Below, in pieces: positions 51,646 to 60,759 of a DNA stretch of 64,000 nt; position 1 is the first letter of the stretch; each line of letters begins with the position of its first letter. The stretch is from contig NZ_CP018760.1 in NCBI RefSeq assembly GCF_001913155.1, forward strand, positions 3,906,001 through 3,970,000, in the 5' to 3' direction. Below the pieces are notes generated by a model. That model saw only the letters and a program-made list of their open reading frames with translations, ran no database searches and was not told where the DNA came from. A program made the position numbers and the translations under genes. The DNA is from Maribacter hydrothermalis (GTDB lineage: Bacteria; Bacteroidota; Bacteroidia; Flavobacteriales; Flavobacteriaceae).

Positions 51646-53058
51646 TCACGTTTTCAAATCCTCAAGCAAGTCAATTCTTTTAGTAAAATGAGATAAATCC
51701 AAATCTGCTTTCCTATCGCCTCTATTAATACTTTCTAGAATATGCATAAAATCATATTCAGCATCTTTCTTAATTATTGAGTTAATTAAGCATTTGTTTT
51801 TACCAGTTTCTATATCCCTTTCGTAAAGAGGTTTGCGATGATATCTTTCTTGGAAATAATTATTGTAAGCATTTACTATGTAAACTTCTAGCCACATAAG
51901 TGGTCTTTCCGTTTCTTCATTTACCTCAATTTTAATAATTGATAAAAAACCTTCTTGTACTTCTCGAATGCTCAAACTTTTACTTTTCAGTTTCTCATAA
52001 AAGTTGTTATGTCTTATTTTAATGAAGACAAGAAATAAGAATACGTGTGGTATTACAATGCTGTTTTCGCTAAAACTGCGGAGAGCTAAACGGGAATGTG
52101 CAAATATTTTTTCTTGTTGTCTTAGTGGTACTTTTGTATTAGTAAAGAGTAGTTTACACGTTGCTAGAAAATTTGCTTTATCTTCTTGTACCCCTTGATA
52201 TTTATGTCTTTCTGGAGACTGGAAGAAATCGTCGAATTTAAAATATTCGTATAGATACTTGTAAAAAATATCTACTTCTGGTTCAGGAATTGAATATTCA
52301 ATATCAATAAACCGTCTCAGATATTCATCAGCATCCAAATCTGCACTTCCATAGACTCCTTTAACCGCATTGCCAAGTTGTTCTTTATCGATGGATAAAA
52401 TGAAAACAATGTTTGGAACAGAAAAGAAGTGTTTTATCTGCTCCAAAATAGAAACAGCGTAATTTGGGCGACATCTATCCAGTTCGTCAATTATAAAAAT
52501 TAGTGGTTTCCCATTATTGGTATTAGCAATAAATTCGGACAAGCTTTGACGAAAATCTGAAACACTCTTTTTCTTTTTTTCGTACTCTTGAACTTCATTC
52601 TCAAATACATCAGATAGTCCTTTTGTAACTCCTATAATTGCCTCTTTTATCCCCTCTGTGTCAATATATCTGTCTGCAATAGCCTTTGCAATTATTGGAG
52701 CAATATTTTTCGTTAATGTCGCTGCCTTATTTAATGTTTTTTTAAATTCAAGTTCATTCTTTTTAGTTGTAAGGGTTTTTAATTCGCCCATTAATGCTGT
52801 TAACGGATTATTTTCGAAATCGTTCTCCCAAGCATTAAAATATAATGTTTGATACGCATTGTTTTTCAAGTCTTGCTCCCACATTTTTACAAATGTGGTT
52901 TTTCCAGTTCCCCATTTGTTGTTAAGGGCTAAGACAAATCCATATGGATAGGATAGTATAATATTAGTTAAGACTGTAGAATATTTTTTCCTATCTAATT
53001 TACAATTAGCAAAAGGGTTATCCTCTTCAACCTCAATTTCTGGGTGTTTAATGTTCAT
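51646..53058 (-). CDS. KAP-family P-loop NTPase
   Basis: 470 residues. Walker A NNKWGTGKTTF (about 46-56) and Walker B LIFIIDELDRCRP (about 186-198) with the KAP-type DRC signature. AFNAWEND-like TLYFNAWENDFENNPLTAL follows Walker A. A weakly hydrophobic stretch (about 114-130) may be a membrane contact. KAP NTPases are STAND-related ATPases found in membrane signalling and in several phage-defence sets. No partner nuclease or toxin is adjacent; the nearest gene is the DUF1853 one. A palindrome lies 37 bases upstream. Confidence 0.87.
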   Translation of the reverse strand: MNIKHPEIEVEEDNPFANCKLDRKKYSTVLTNIILSYPYGFVLALNNKWGTGKTTFVKMWEQDLKNNAYQTLYFNAWENDFENNPLTALMGELKTLTTKKNELEFKKTLNKAATLTKNIAPIIAKAIADRYIDTEGIKEAIIGVTKGLSDVFENEVQEYEKKKKSVSDFRQSLSEFIANTNNGKPLIFIIDELDRCRPNYAVSILEQIKHFFSVPNIVFILSIDKEQLGNAVKGVYGSADLDADEYLRRFIDIEYSIPEPEVDIFYKYLYEYFKFDDFFQSPERHKYQGVQEDKANFLATCKLLFTNTKVPLRQQEKIFAHSRLALRSFSENSIVIPHVFLFLVFIKIRHNNFYEKLKSKSLSIREVQEGFLSIIKIEVNEETERPLMWLEVYIVNAYNNYFQERYHRKPLYERDIETGKNKCLINSIIKKDAEYDFMHILESINRGDRKADLDLSHFTKRIDLLEDLKT

Positions 53059-53094
53059 TCAACTTTTTTTTCAGCATGCAGATTACGTACGTAC

Positions 53095-53112
53095 ATGTGT
53101 ATAATTACACAT
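53095..53112. promoter_or_regulatory. Inverted repeat upstream of KAP NTPase gene
   Basis: ATGTGTA-TAAT-TACACAT, perfect seven-base arms, centred about 45 bases before the KAP start. ACGTACGT lies just to the left. Candidate operator. Confidence 0.5.
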
Positions 53113-53210
53113 ATTTTACATTTAAAAGTAATCTAATTCTCACCCATTTAAAAACAGACCTATCAACAGTTATTAACAGTAATATTGATATCGATTCTTA
53201 TAAAATAATC

Positions 53211-53963
53211 TCACCACCAAACCACAAAAAACTTCTCAAATTCACTATCACATTTCTTCATCCAAATCATAGGAGCACTTTTATTATTTAGACGTTCTTC
53301 AATTGTGGTAACAATTGTATCGTGAGAAACCCATGTTACTTCTTCAAAAGGGTTAAACACCCACTCACTTTTAGTAGGTATGTAGAATTTGTGATTCATA
53401 AATTCAGGAGAATTAAACTCCGCCATTCGTAGCCAGTAGCCCACATTACAATGAGAGTTTATTGGTGAAATATCTAATGAAGCGGTTTTATAGGGTTGAA
53501 ACAATTGCGCTTTATAGCAAACCTCTTGCTTAATATTGGTAGTATCTATTTCTTCCGCTAAAAGTGCGGAACGCCCAATATTGGTGTGTAGTAAAGAGAA
53601 CTGATTGTTCTTTATTTTCTCTAGTTTTTTATAAAACGCATCACTTCTATTGGGTCCGACTAATTGATGAATAGGATTCTCAATTGCTGTATCAATTAAG
53701 TAAAATTTATAGGTAAGTTCAACGTGTATTAGTTGTTTCGTGGTTGCCTCTTTAAGTATAAAATCTATTTCTCCAATCGTCTGTTTTCCTTCCCGAATAG
53801 GCCTATTATGCAATAACACTTGATATTCATCGCTGGCATCCAAAAGTTGCTTACAAACATATTCCATCTGATGACCTAAACGTAATTTCTGAGGTATAGC
53901 TATCGGGCTAATCTCATTTAAATCCAACTTAGGAAACTCAAATTGCGCCACGCCAAATTCCAT
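53211..53963 (-). CDS. DUF1853 family protein with displaced 5' end
   Basis: 250 residues from the ATG at 53963. Family features: LRLGHQMEYVCKQLL (about 27-41), IGEIDFILKEATTKQLIHVELTYKFYLID (nuclease-like EID...E-x-T core, about 64-92), and SALLAEEIDT. The reading frame stays open upstream of this ATG for 62 codons (to 54149) with no ATG, GTG or TTG. The nearest codons, KSFLATPPIWEG, look like the family's usual N-terminus. The native start seems to have been overwritten by A/C-rich repeat DNA. Function unknown; the acidic core suggests a PD-(D/E)XK-like fold. Confidence 0.75.
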   Translation of the reverse strand: MEFGVAQFEFPKLDLNEISPIAIPQKLRLGHQMEYVCKQLLDASDEYQVLLHNRPIREGKQTIGEIDFILKEATTKQLIHVELTYKFYLIDTAIENPIHQLVGPNRSDAFYKKLEKIKNNQFSLLHTNIGRSALLAEEIDTTNIKQEVCYKAQLFQPYKTASLDISPINSHCNVGYWLRMAEFNSPEFMNHKFYIPTKSEWVFNPFEEVTWVSHDTIVTTIEERLNNKSAPMIWMKKCDSEFEKFFVVWW

Positions 53964-54477
53964 ACCTTCCCATATTGGCGGAGTAGCTAAAAAGCTTTTG
54001 AGCTGGCTGATTGTGGTTTGTTGTTTGTTGATGGTCTTTTGTTTAGTTGCTGGTTGTCGGTTGCTGGTTGTTCGTTGTTGGTTTTTCGTTAATTGTTGCT
54101 CGTAAATTGTATAACTGAATTCCGGTGACTGAGCGTAGCCGAAGTTACTTCATTATAACGCTACGCGCAAAACGCCTTTCGCTATGCGCTACTCGCCAAT
54201 TGCTACGCGCCAGTTGCTTAACGCTAGCGTGCATTGCAATTTGAATCTTAGTAAAACGAAACAAACAGATTGCTTAGTAGCTAAAAAGCTGCTAGCAAAG
54301 ACGAACTCTAGAACGCCATGCGCAAAACGCTGGGCGCCATACTTCATGCACTAAACGCATATGAAATAGTTAATTGCGTCATGCGCTTAGCGTCCAGCGA
54401 AAAGCGAAAGTTAAACAACAACGTTAACATTTCCCAAAAGACAACCGCATACACCGTAAAAGTGTTAATTTTATAGT
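53964..54477. repeat. Repeat-word region upstream of DUF1853 and VWA genes
   Basis: 514 bases with no gene. On the minus strand 54011-54102 is an AACAACG/AACCAGC A/C-rich tract. 54124-54144 is a GAGCGTAGCCGAAG-type repeat. 54155-54395 is a GC-richer word tract with two exact copies of GCGCAAAACGC (54165-54175, 54320-54330) and several GCTACGCGC/GCTATGCGC variants. Looks like accumulated short repeats of more than one type rather than a decayed gene. Confidence 0.65.
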
Positions 54478-55629
54478 ATGGCTATGAATGAAAGAAAAGG
54501 GTTCCGCTTTGAAACTTACGAAGCACCCGAACAATCGATTTTTGATAAGCTGTTTGATATTTTTCAAGAGCTTATTACGCATACATCCGGAGATTTTGAC
54601 GAGGCTATAGTTTGGTTACGTGAATTGGACAAGGAATATGAACTTACAACTGAAGACTACACCATTGACGATTTTATTGAAGATTTAAAAGCTAAGGGTT
54701 ACATACGCGAAGAATTTAAGGATGGCGGTGGTGACCCTCAAGATGGTGAAGAAGGTTCTGGTGGTGGAAATATTTCCATTACCGCAAAAATGGAGCGTAT
54801 AATTCGTCAACGTGCGCTTGATCAAATATTTGGTAAACTGAAAAGGAGTGGTGCCGGTAACCATAAAACTGGTAAATCGGGACAAGGGGATGAGCATACC
54901 GGTGATTTACGAGAATACCGTTATGGCGACGGACTAGAAAACATATCTATGACCGAGAGTATTAAAAACGCCCAGATCAATCACGGTATGGGTAGTTTTC
55001 AAATAAGCGAAGAAGACTTGGTTGTGGAAGATACCCAGCATAAAGCGCAAATGAGTACTATTCTAATGATAGATATTAGCCATAGTATGATCTTGTATGG
55101 TGAAGACCGAATCACTCCCGCTAAAAAAGTGGCAATGGCATTGGCAGAATTGATTACCACCAGATATCCGAAGGATACACTTGACATTTTAGTATTCGGT
55201 AATGATGCCTGGCCCATACCGATTAAAGATTTGCCTTACTTAAAAGTAGGTCCGTATCATACCAATACTGTTGCTGGTCTGCAATTGGCGATGGATATGC
55301 TTCGCAGAAAACGTAATACCAATAAGCAGATTTTTATGATTACCGATGGTAAGCCTAGTTGTCTTCGCATGCCCGATGGTAGTTATTATAAGAACAGTGT
55401 AGGACTAGACGATTTTATTGTGGAGAAATGCTATAATATGGCGCGACAGGCACGTAAGTTGCATATACCTATCACTACATTTATGATTGCTCAGGACCCT
55501 TATTTAATGCAGTTTATTCGTCATTTTACCGAGGCAAATAAAGGCAAGGCATTTTTTACGGGATTACAGGAATTAGGGGAAATGATATTTGAAGATTATG
55601 AGGCCAATAGAAAAAAAAGATTGAAATAA
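54478..55629 (+). CDS. VWA-domain protein partnered with AAA+ ATPase
   Basis: 383 residues, soluble. N-terminal helical part (about 1-80), a Gly-rich acidic linker (about 82-98, GGGDPQDGEEGSGGGN), a basic segment, then the VWA domain (about 192-370) with a complete metal site: DISHSM (D199, S201, S203), a later T in HTNTVAGL, and MITDGKPS. Start at 54478 has a second in-frame ATG two codons later. Forms a cluster with the Coa1-like and AAA+ genes, the usual Mg-chelatase/MoxR layout for protein or metal remodelling. Confidence 0.85.
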   Translation: MAMNERKGFRFETYEAPEQSIFDKLFDIFQELITHTSGDFDEAIVWLRELDKEYELTTEDYTIDDFIEDLKAKGYIREEFKDGGGDPQDGEEGSGGGNISITAKMERIIRQRALDQIFGKLKRSGAGNHKTGKSGQGDEHTGDLREYRYGDGLENISMTESIKNAQINHGMGSFQISEEDLVVEDTQHKAQMSTILMIDISHSMILYGEDRITPAKKVAMALAELITTRYPKDTLDILVFGNDAWPIPIKDLPYLKVGPYHTNTVAGLQLAMDMLRRKRNTNKQIFMITDGKPSCLRMPDGSYYKNSVGLDDFIVEKCYNMARQARKLHIPITTFMIAQDPYLMQFIRHFTEANKGKAFFTGLQELGEMIFEDYEANRKKRLK

Positions 55630-55638
55630 GAAAAGAGA

Positions 55639-56085
55639 ATGAATTCTTATAAAAGACCTTGGTATATGTTAAAAAGAACATGGGTTATTTTGTTCTTATT
55701 AATTTTTATAGGTTTATTCGTTTCAACTTTGCCCCCAGAATTACCGCGTAACATCACTTATTTAACAAAGGCATATTCAGAGCCTGAAATATGCGAAGGG
55801 GCTTTAGAAATTGCAAAAGCGGATTCGACAGTTTTAAATTTGCTTGGTAATTTAGAACCTTTAGGTGCTTTAGATATGTTAAATGGTTCTGTTGGTTATT
55901 CAAAAACTGGTGATACTGTCGGAATTACCATCGATGTTAAGGGAGATAAACAAATAAAAAATATCCGTTCAAAAATGGATGTTTTGGCTGAAAAAATAAA
56001 CGATAAATGGGAATACATTTCCATAAATATCCGAATTAAGAAACCGGATGAGTTAAAACAAACGATTGCTATATTAAAGAAATAA
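55639..56085 (+). CDS. Coa1-like membrane-anchored protein
   Basis: 148 residues. One membrane segment (about 14-28, TWVILFLLIFIGLFVS), then a soluble domain: PEICEGALEIAKADSTVLNL, LGALDMLNGSVGYSKTGDTV, ITIDVKGDKQI and WEYISINIRIK. This follows the pattern of Coa1/TIMM21-type domains (helix, then small beta sheet), which in mitochondria assist cytochrome oxidase assembly. The identification is by pattern only. Lies between the VWA and AAA+ genes (9- and 6-base gaps). Confidence 0.6.
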   Translation: MNSYKRPWYMLKRTWVILFLLIFIGLFVSTLPPELPRNITYLTKAYSEPEICEGALEIAKADSTVLNLLGNLEPLGALDMLNGSVGYSKTGDTVGITIDVKGDKQIKNIRSKMDVLAEKINDKWEYISINIRIKKPDELKQTIAILKK

Positions 56086-56091
56086 ATTTTT

Positions 56092-57561
56092 ATGAAATTA
56101 GATTATAAAAAAATACATACACTAGGGGAGCTAAAAGTTGCAGGATACAAATCTAAAAGTGTAAAAGACGAGTTACGAGATAACCTTATTCAGAAAATTA
56201 AAAAGGGTGAAGATGCTTTTCCTGGAGTTTGGGGTTATGAAGATTCTGTAATTCCAGAATTGGAGCGTGCTATTCTATCTCGTCATAATATTAATTTATT
56301 AGGATTACGTGGTCAGGCAAAAACACGATTGGCGCATTTAATGGTGAATCTGTTAGATGAATACATACCCGTTGTAGAAGGTTCTGAAATTAATGATGAC
56401 CCCCTTAAGCCAATGTCTAGATTTGCTAAAGAATTAATAAAGGAAAAAGGAGATCATACACCTATAATTTGGATGCATAAAAGTGAGCGTTTTGCCGAGA
56501 AACTCGCTACTCCTGATGTTACGGTGGCCGATTTAATCGGAGATGTAGATCCTATTAAAGCGGCTAATTTAAAATTGTCTTATGCAGACGATAGAGTAAT
56601 TCACTTCGGGATGATACCTCGTGCCAACCGGTGCATATTCGTAATCAATGAACTGCCCGATTTACAGGCACGTATTCAGGTTTCCTTATTTAATATATTG
56701 GAAGAAGGGGATATACAGATTCGAGGATTCAAATTGAGATTACCTTTGGATATTCAGTTCGTATTTACGGCAAATCCAGAAGATTATACCAATAGAGGAA
56801 GTATTGTTACGCCCCTGAAAGATAGAATTGGTTCGCAAATATTAACGCATTATCCGGATGATATTGAAATTGCTAGAAAGATTACGGCGCAAGAAGCAAA
56901 GTTAGATAGTCGCCAAACGGATGCAGTATATGTACCTGATTTGGCGAAAGACTTGTTAGAGCAAATCATTTTTGAAGCACGTGAAAGTGAATATGTTGAT
57001 GCTAAAAGTGGTGTAAGTGCACGTACCAGTATTACCGCTTTTGAAAATTTGTTGAGTACAGCAGAGCGTAGATCCTTATTAAATGGAGGGGATTATACCA
57101 TGGTTCGTTTAAGTGATTTCTTGGGAATCATTCCTTCAATAACCGGTAAAATAGAATTGGTGTATGAAGGAGAACAAGAGGGAGCGGACGGAGTGGCAGC
57201 TATTTTAATAGATGATGCCGTAAAATCCTTATTCCCAAAATACTTCCCGAAAATCAACAAATTAGAACGTAAAGATGAAGAAACCGTATACGATGAATTG
57301 TTACATTGGTTTTTTCAAGGGGAAGGTTTTGAATTAATGGATGATTTTACGGATGAAGAGTACAAACGTGCTTTAGACAGTATACCGGCTTTAAATCAAT
57401 TATTAAAAGACCATCAACCAGAGTATGATGTGAAAGATGTTTACTTTTTAAAAGAACTCTTACTTTGGGGATTGGTCTCTTATAAAAAGCTTAATAAGCA
57501 AAGATTTACTGATGGGTTTGAGTTTAAAGATCTCTACAGCAGTTTCTTAAAAGATATTTAG
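56092..57561 (+). CDS. AAA+ ATPase of the MoxR/Mg-chelatase group
   Basis: 489 residues. Variant Walker A LLGLRGQAKTRLAHL (about 69-83), Walker B CIFVINELPDL (about 181-191), sensor 1 FVFTANPEDYTNRG (about 223-236), arginine-finger region TPLKDRIGSQI. C-terminal ~200 residues are helical with acidic patches. With the VWA protein it should form an ATP-driven remodelling pair; client unknown. Confidence 0.87.
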   Translation: MKLDYKKIHTLGELKVAGYKSKSVKDELRDNLIQKIKKGEDAFPGVWGYEDSVIPELERAILSRHNINLLGLRGQAKTRLAHLMVNLLDEYIPVVEGSEINDDPLKPMSRFAKELIKEKGDHTPIIWMHKSERFAEKLATPDVTVADLIGDVDPIKAANLKLSYADDRVIHFGMIPRANRCIFVINELPDLQARIQVSLFNILEEGDIQIRGFKLRLPLDIQFVFTANPEDYTNRGSIVTPLKDRIGSQILTHYPDDIEIARKITAQEAKLDSRQTDAVYVPDLAKDLLEQIIFEARESEYVDAKSGVSARTSITAFENLLSTAERRSLLNGGDYTMVRLSDFLGIIPSITGKIELVYEGEQEGADGVAAILIDDAVKSLFPKYFPKINKLERKDEETVYDELLHWFFQGEGFELMDDFTDEEYKRALDSIPALNQLLKDHQPEYDVKDVYFLKELLLWGLVSYKKLNKQRFTDGFEFKDLYSSFLKDI

Positions 57562-57569
57562 AAAATAAC

Positions 57570-57632
57570 CGCAGGGAAAGGCCACGAGGCATTAAATTGA
57601 AAATTAATTAAGATTTCGACGCTAGCTAACCT
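57570..57632. repeat. Decayed REP-like element
   Basis: Contains CCACGAGGCATT, which matches the reverse complement of 12345-12356, then AATTAAGATTTCGACGC where the other copy has TTTTAATTTCGAGGC. Stems are eroded, so probably an old copy in opposite orientation. Confidence 0.5.
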
Positions 57633-57677
57633 TGCTGTCAGATAGATATCAGAGCATTTAAATCTAGATTATCGAGT

Positions 57678-57717
57678 AAAAACAAAGCCCTTTCAATTTT
57701 GAAAGGGCTTTGTTTTT
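57678..57717. terminator. Strong bidirectional terminator
   Basis: Nineteen-base perfect stem AAAAACAAAGCCCTTTCAA / TTGAAAGGGCTTTGTTTTT with a two-base loop, between the convergent AAA+ gene and the membrane-protein gene at 57716, whose stop codon it overlaps. Confidence 0.9.
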
Positions 57718-58198
57718 ACTTCCAGTGATCTACATGCTGGTTCATATCATCAAAAAGATAAGGACCAACAATTTCTTTTCTATACGCAATTGCTACATAC
57801 GTAACTAGTAAAAGCAAAATATACAGAGTAAAAATTATGCATCCCATGGGTATAAAAATGGTAGGTATTAATTGGTGGTCAAAGTCATTATAGCTTAATA
57901 AAATACTCATAGTTTCAACTAGTTTATAAACGTAAACTAAAGAAATAACATACAAGATATATTCTAATTTTCGCATGGGCGGATCACTTAATTCATCTTC
58001 CATTATTTTATGCCACAAAATGTATAGAAATGCAAAATGAATTATTGATAATAGTGGAAATATATAATTGTCAATTTTAAGAAAGTAAAACTTATTCGTG
58101 TATAGTCCGTAAAAATTTAAAATATTCAATAATATCAATATCACAACAGAAAAAAACACCGTTCTTTTCCATGATAGAATTCTTTTGATAAAATTCAT
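57716..58198 (-). CDS. Four-TM membrane protein of unknown function
   Basis: 160 residues. Four hydrophobic segments at about 14-31, 42-62, 82-102 and 118-138 (IFIPMGCIIFTLYILLLLVTYVAIAY). Short basic N-terminus (MNFIKRILSWKR), soluble end PYLFDDMNQHVDHWK. No family recognised. Confidence 0.6.
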   Translation of the reverse strand: MNFIKRILSWKRTVFFSVVILILLNILNFYGLYTNKFYFLKIDNYIFPLLSIIHFAFLYILWHKIMEDELSDPPMRKLEYILYVISLVYVYKLVETMSILLSYNDFDHQLIPTIFIPMGCIIFTLYILLLLVTYVAIAYRKEIVGPYLFDDMNQHVDHWK

Positions 58199-58640
58199 AG
58201 GTAATAATTTATATGGATTTGGGAAATCAATATATTGATAAAAGAACGGGTTGGCGTATGCTTTATTTTAAACAAATCGACGAACGGTATAGAATGTTGC
58301 TTAATATGTTTAATTTAAGGTAATCCACCTTTATCCACGCTAAATTTCAGGAGTAAGCCCACTATCTCTATACCAAAAAATATTAATAGAACAGTAGAGT
58401 TTATTGATATATGTAGGTGAAGAATCATTGATAAGATTATCCACTAAATTATTGGATATTAAAATACAATTAAAAAAATTACAACTTTTGAAATGCTCCA
58501 AAACATAGCAAACACACTAATAATCCATAAGTAGATAGGGCGAATGTTTGCCATATTTTGGATATTTTATTCTTGCTTTTAAGTAAACGATTTTAATAGT
58601 ACTGGAAAAGTATTAAATAGAATTTTCCAAGATCTAATAA
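58199..58640. other. Gene-free interval with DnaA-box-like words
   Basis: 442 bases, AT-rich. TTATCCAC occurs twice (58331-58338, 58437-58444), with TAATCCAC at 58321-58328 and TAATCCAT near 58519-58526. TTATCCACA is the DnaA-box consensus, so these are partial matches. An AT-rich run (58455-58485) lies between. No initiator gene nearby. A GTG at 58641 is in frame with the next gene but is probably not its start. Confidence 0.4.
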
Positions 58641-58673
58641 GTGATTGACAATATAGTCTCTATTTTTACAATT

Positions 58674-59459
58674 ATGAAGATTACGCGTTTTTGCTACTTA
58701 GTACGGTTACAGTATTTAGGATTTAGATTTAGTGGTTGGCAGGTTCAACCAAAACAACGTACTATAATGGGTATGCTTAACAAGACCTTTTTATTTTTAT
58801 ATCCTGATAGGAATTTTAAAATACTAGGAGCTGGAAGAACAGATGCAAAAGTGTCCTCCTTAGCTGGTGCCTTTGAACTATTTTTAGAAGAAGAATTAGA
58901 AAATCTGGATGATTTTATACTTCAATTTAATAAAAATTTACCCACCGATATTCGTTTACTTTCCATTGAAAAAGTTAATCAAGATTTCAATATTATTAAA
59001 GATGGAAAAGTAAAAGAGTACTTTTATTTTTTTTCCTTTGGAGATAAGAACCATCCATTTAGTGCTCCATTCATAACGAATTATATAGAAGAGTTGAATA
59101 TTGAAGAAATGAAACTAGGGGCAAATTTATTTATTGGTAAGCATGATTTTTCTATATATACAGCCAAATTAAAACCGAATACTAAGACTGTACGTAAAAT
59201 TGAATCGTGCAGTATAGAATCTAATAATTTATTAACGGCAAATTTTTTTCCAAAAAAGAGTTATATACTTAAAGTAAAAGGCAAAGGTTTTATGCGATAT
59301 CAAATTCGAATGATGATGGGGGCTTTAGTGGAATTAGGTAAAAATGAACTTTCGTTAATTGACATAGAAGACTCACTAAAACAGGGTTCTAGCTTAAAAT
59401 TAAAATCGATAGCTCCTGGATCAGGTTTACTTTTAAACCAACTTGGTTTTGAAATGTAG
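58674..59459 (+). CDS. TruA-like tRNA pseudouridine synthase
   Basis: 261 residues from the ATG at 58674; an in-frame GTG eleven codons upstream (58641) is less likely because the family starts near FCYLVRLQYLGFRFSGWQ. Catalytic Asp D57 in LGAGRTDAKVSSLAG, then YFYFFSFGDKNHPF, GKHDFSIYTAKLKP and KGKGFMRYQIRMMMGALVELG. Diverged from standard TruA (for example ELFLEEELENLDDFI in place of the usual region), so it may be a paralogue with a different site. Confidence 0.8.
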   Translation: MKITRFCYLVRLQYLGFRFSGWQVQPKQRTIMGMLNKTFLFLYPDRNFKILGAGRTDAKVSSLAGAFELFLEEELENLDDFILQFNKNLPTDIRLLSIEKVNQDFNIIKDGKVKEYFYFFSFGDKNHPFSAPFITNYIEELNIEEMKLGANLFIGKHDFSIYTAKLKPNTKTVRKIESCSIESNNLLTANFFPKKSYILKVKGKGFMRYQIRMMMGALVELGKNELSLIDIEDSLKQGSSLKLKSIAPGSGLLLNQLGFEM

Positions 59460-59491
59460 TGGTTTAGAATTAATATATTTATAAAAAAAGA

Positions 59492-60586
59492 ATGGCTACT
59501 CCTAAGAAATTAAACTTTCCTAAACGTAAGAAAAAGAATTCTCGACAACATAATAAAATGGGTAAAGCTCCTGGTACCATCAGTTACATGGGTAACAAGG
59601 AACTTAAAGACAGTGTAATTATTAATACAACCTATTCTGCGGATAAATTTCAAACAAAGGAATTTAACAACCTAGTTGATTTTATAAAAGAAGAAAAAGG
59701 TAATAAAATTTCATGGGTAAATGTGGTAGGTATTTCCGATGAGCCTTTTATTGAGCAAATAGGTAAGCATTATAATCTAAATCCATTAGTACTTGAAGAT
59801 ATAGTAAATACAGAACAACGTCCTAAGGTAGATGAATATGATGGTTACATTTTTGGAGTTTTTAGAATGCTTTACATTTCTGAGGAGGATGAAATTGTTG
59901 GCGAGCACGTAGCATTGGTTTTATTGGAAAATACCGTTTTGGTTTTTCAGGAGGTTAAGGAAGATGTTTTTAATGGAGTACGAGAACGTATTAATGGTAA
60001 ACTTGGCCGTATTAGAACTAGGGGCGCAGATTATTTATTTTTCGCATTACTTGATGCAATAGTTGATAATTATTTTTTGGCCATAGAAAATTTAAACAAT
60101 AGAATAGAGGTTTTAGAAGAAGAGGTATATCAAAATCCAGAACCCATTGTTGCTAAAAATATTCAGGAATTAAAAAAGGAGATATTAAAAATTAGAAGAT
60201 GGATTTATCCTGTAAAAGAATTGATCAGTAGGCTTATAGATTCTGAAAATACATTAATTACTAAGGATACTAAATTATTTTTACGTGATGCCCTTGATCA
60301 CGCTATTGAAATAAATGAAAGTTTACAGATATATCGTGAAATGTCCATGAGTTTAATGGAAATGTACATGAGTAACATGAGCAACAAAATGAACGAAGTA
60401 ATGAAGGTATTGACCATTATGGCTTCAATTTTTATACCGCTTACATTTATTGCTGGAATTTATGGAATGAACTTTGATTATATGCCCGAATTACATATCA
60501 AAAATGGATATTTCTATGTCTGGGGCGTAATGATTGCCCTTTTCATAGGAATGATGATTTATTTTAAAAAGAAAAAGTGGCTATAA
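59492..60586 (+). CDS. corA: CorA-type magnesium/cobalt transporter
   Basis: 364 residues. Basic N-terminus (FPKRKKKNSRQHNKMGK), the alpha/beta cytoplasmic domain (about 40-190), long helix (about 200-300), then two C-terminal membrane segments with the selectivity motif YGMNFDYMPEL between them (about 325-335) and the basic tail YFKKKKWL. Forms homopentamers. Standalone gene. Confidence 0.93.
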   Translation: MATPKKLNFPKRKKKNSRQHNKMGKAPGTISYMGNKELKDSVIINTTYSADKFQTKEFNNLVDFIKEEKGNKISWVNVVGISDEPFIEQIGKHYNLNPLVLEDIVNTEQRPKVDEYDGYIFGVFRMLYISEEDEIVGEHVALVLLENTVLVFQEVKEDVFNGVRERINGKLGRIRTRGADYLFFALLDAIVDNYFLAIENLNNRIEVLEEEVYQNPEPIVAKNIQELKKEILKIRRWIYPVKELISRLIDSENTLITKDTKLFLRDALDHAIEINESLQIYREMSMSLMEMYMSNMSNKMNEVMKVLTIMASIFIPLTFIAGIYGMNFDYMPELHIKNGYFYVWGVMIALFIGMMIYFKKKKWL

Positions 60587-60759
60587 GGCTATGGATTTCT
60601 TTTAAAACTATATTGTATACTACTATTATTAAAAATCAATACCATTAAATATTAATTTTAAAAAGTCATTTAAATTATCAGTTTCCATATATATTACATG
60701 AATCTAAATTATTTTGAAAAAATGATTTTAAACCAATTTTTAACTTAAAAATTATATAT

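Noticed and set aside
53076..53291. 71-codon plus-strand frame in front of and into the DUF1853 gene
   Set aside because: Overlaps the end of that gene, low-complexity composition and no family features.
54155..54395. Possible integron attC or tRNA gene cluster
   Set aside because: No paired attC arms with conserved ends and no cloverleaf could be drawn.
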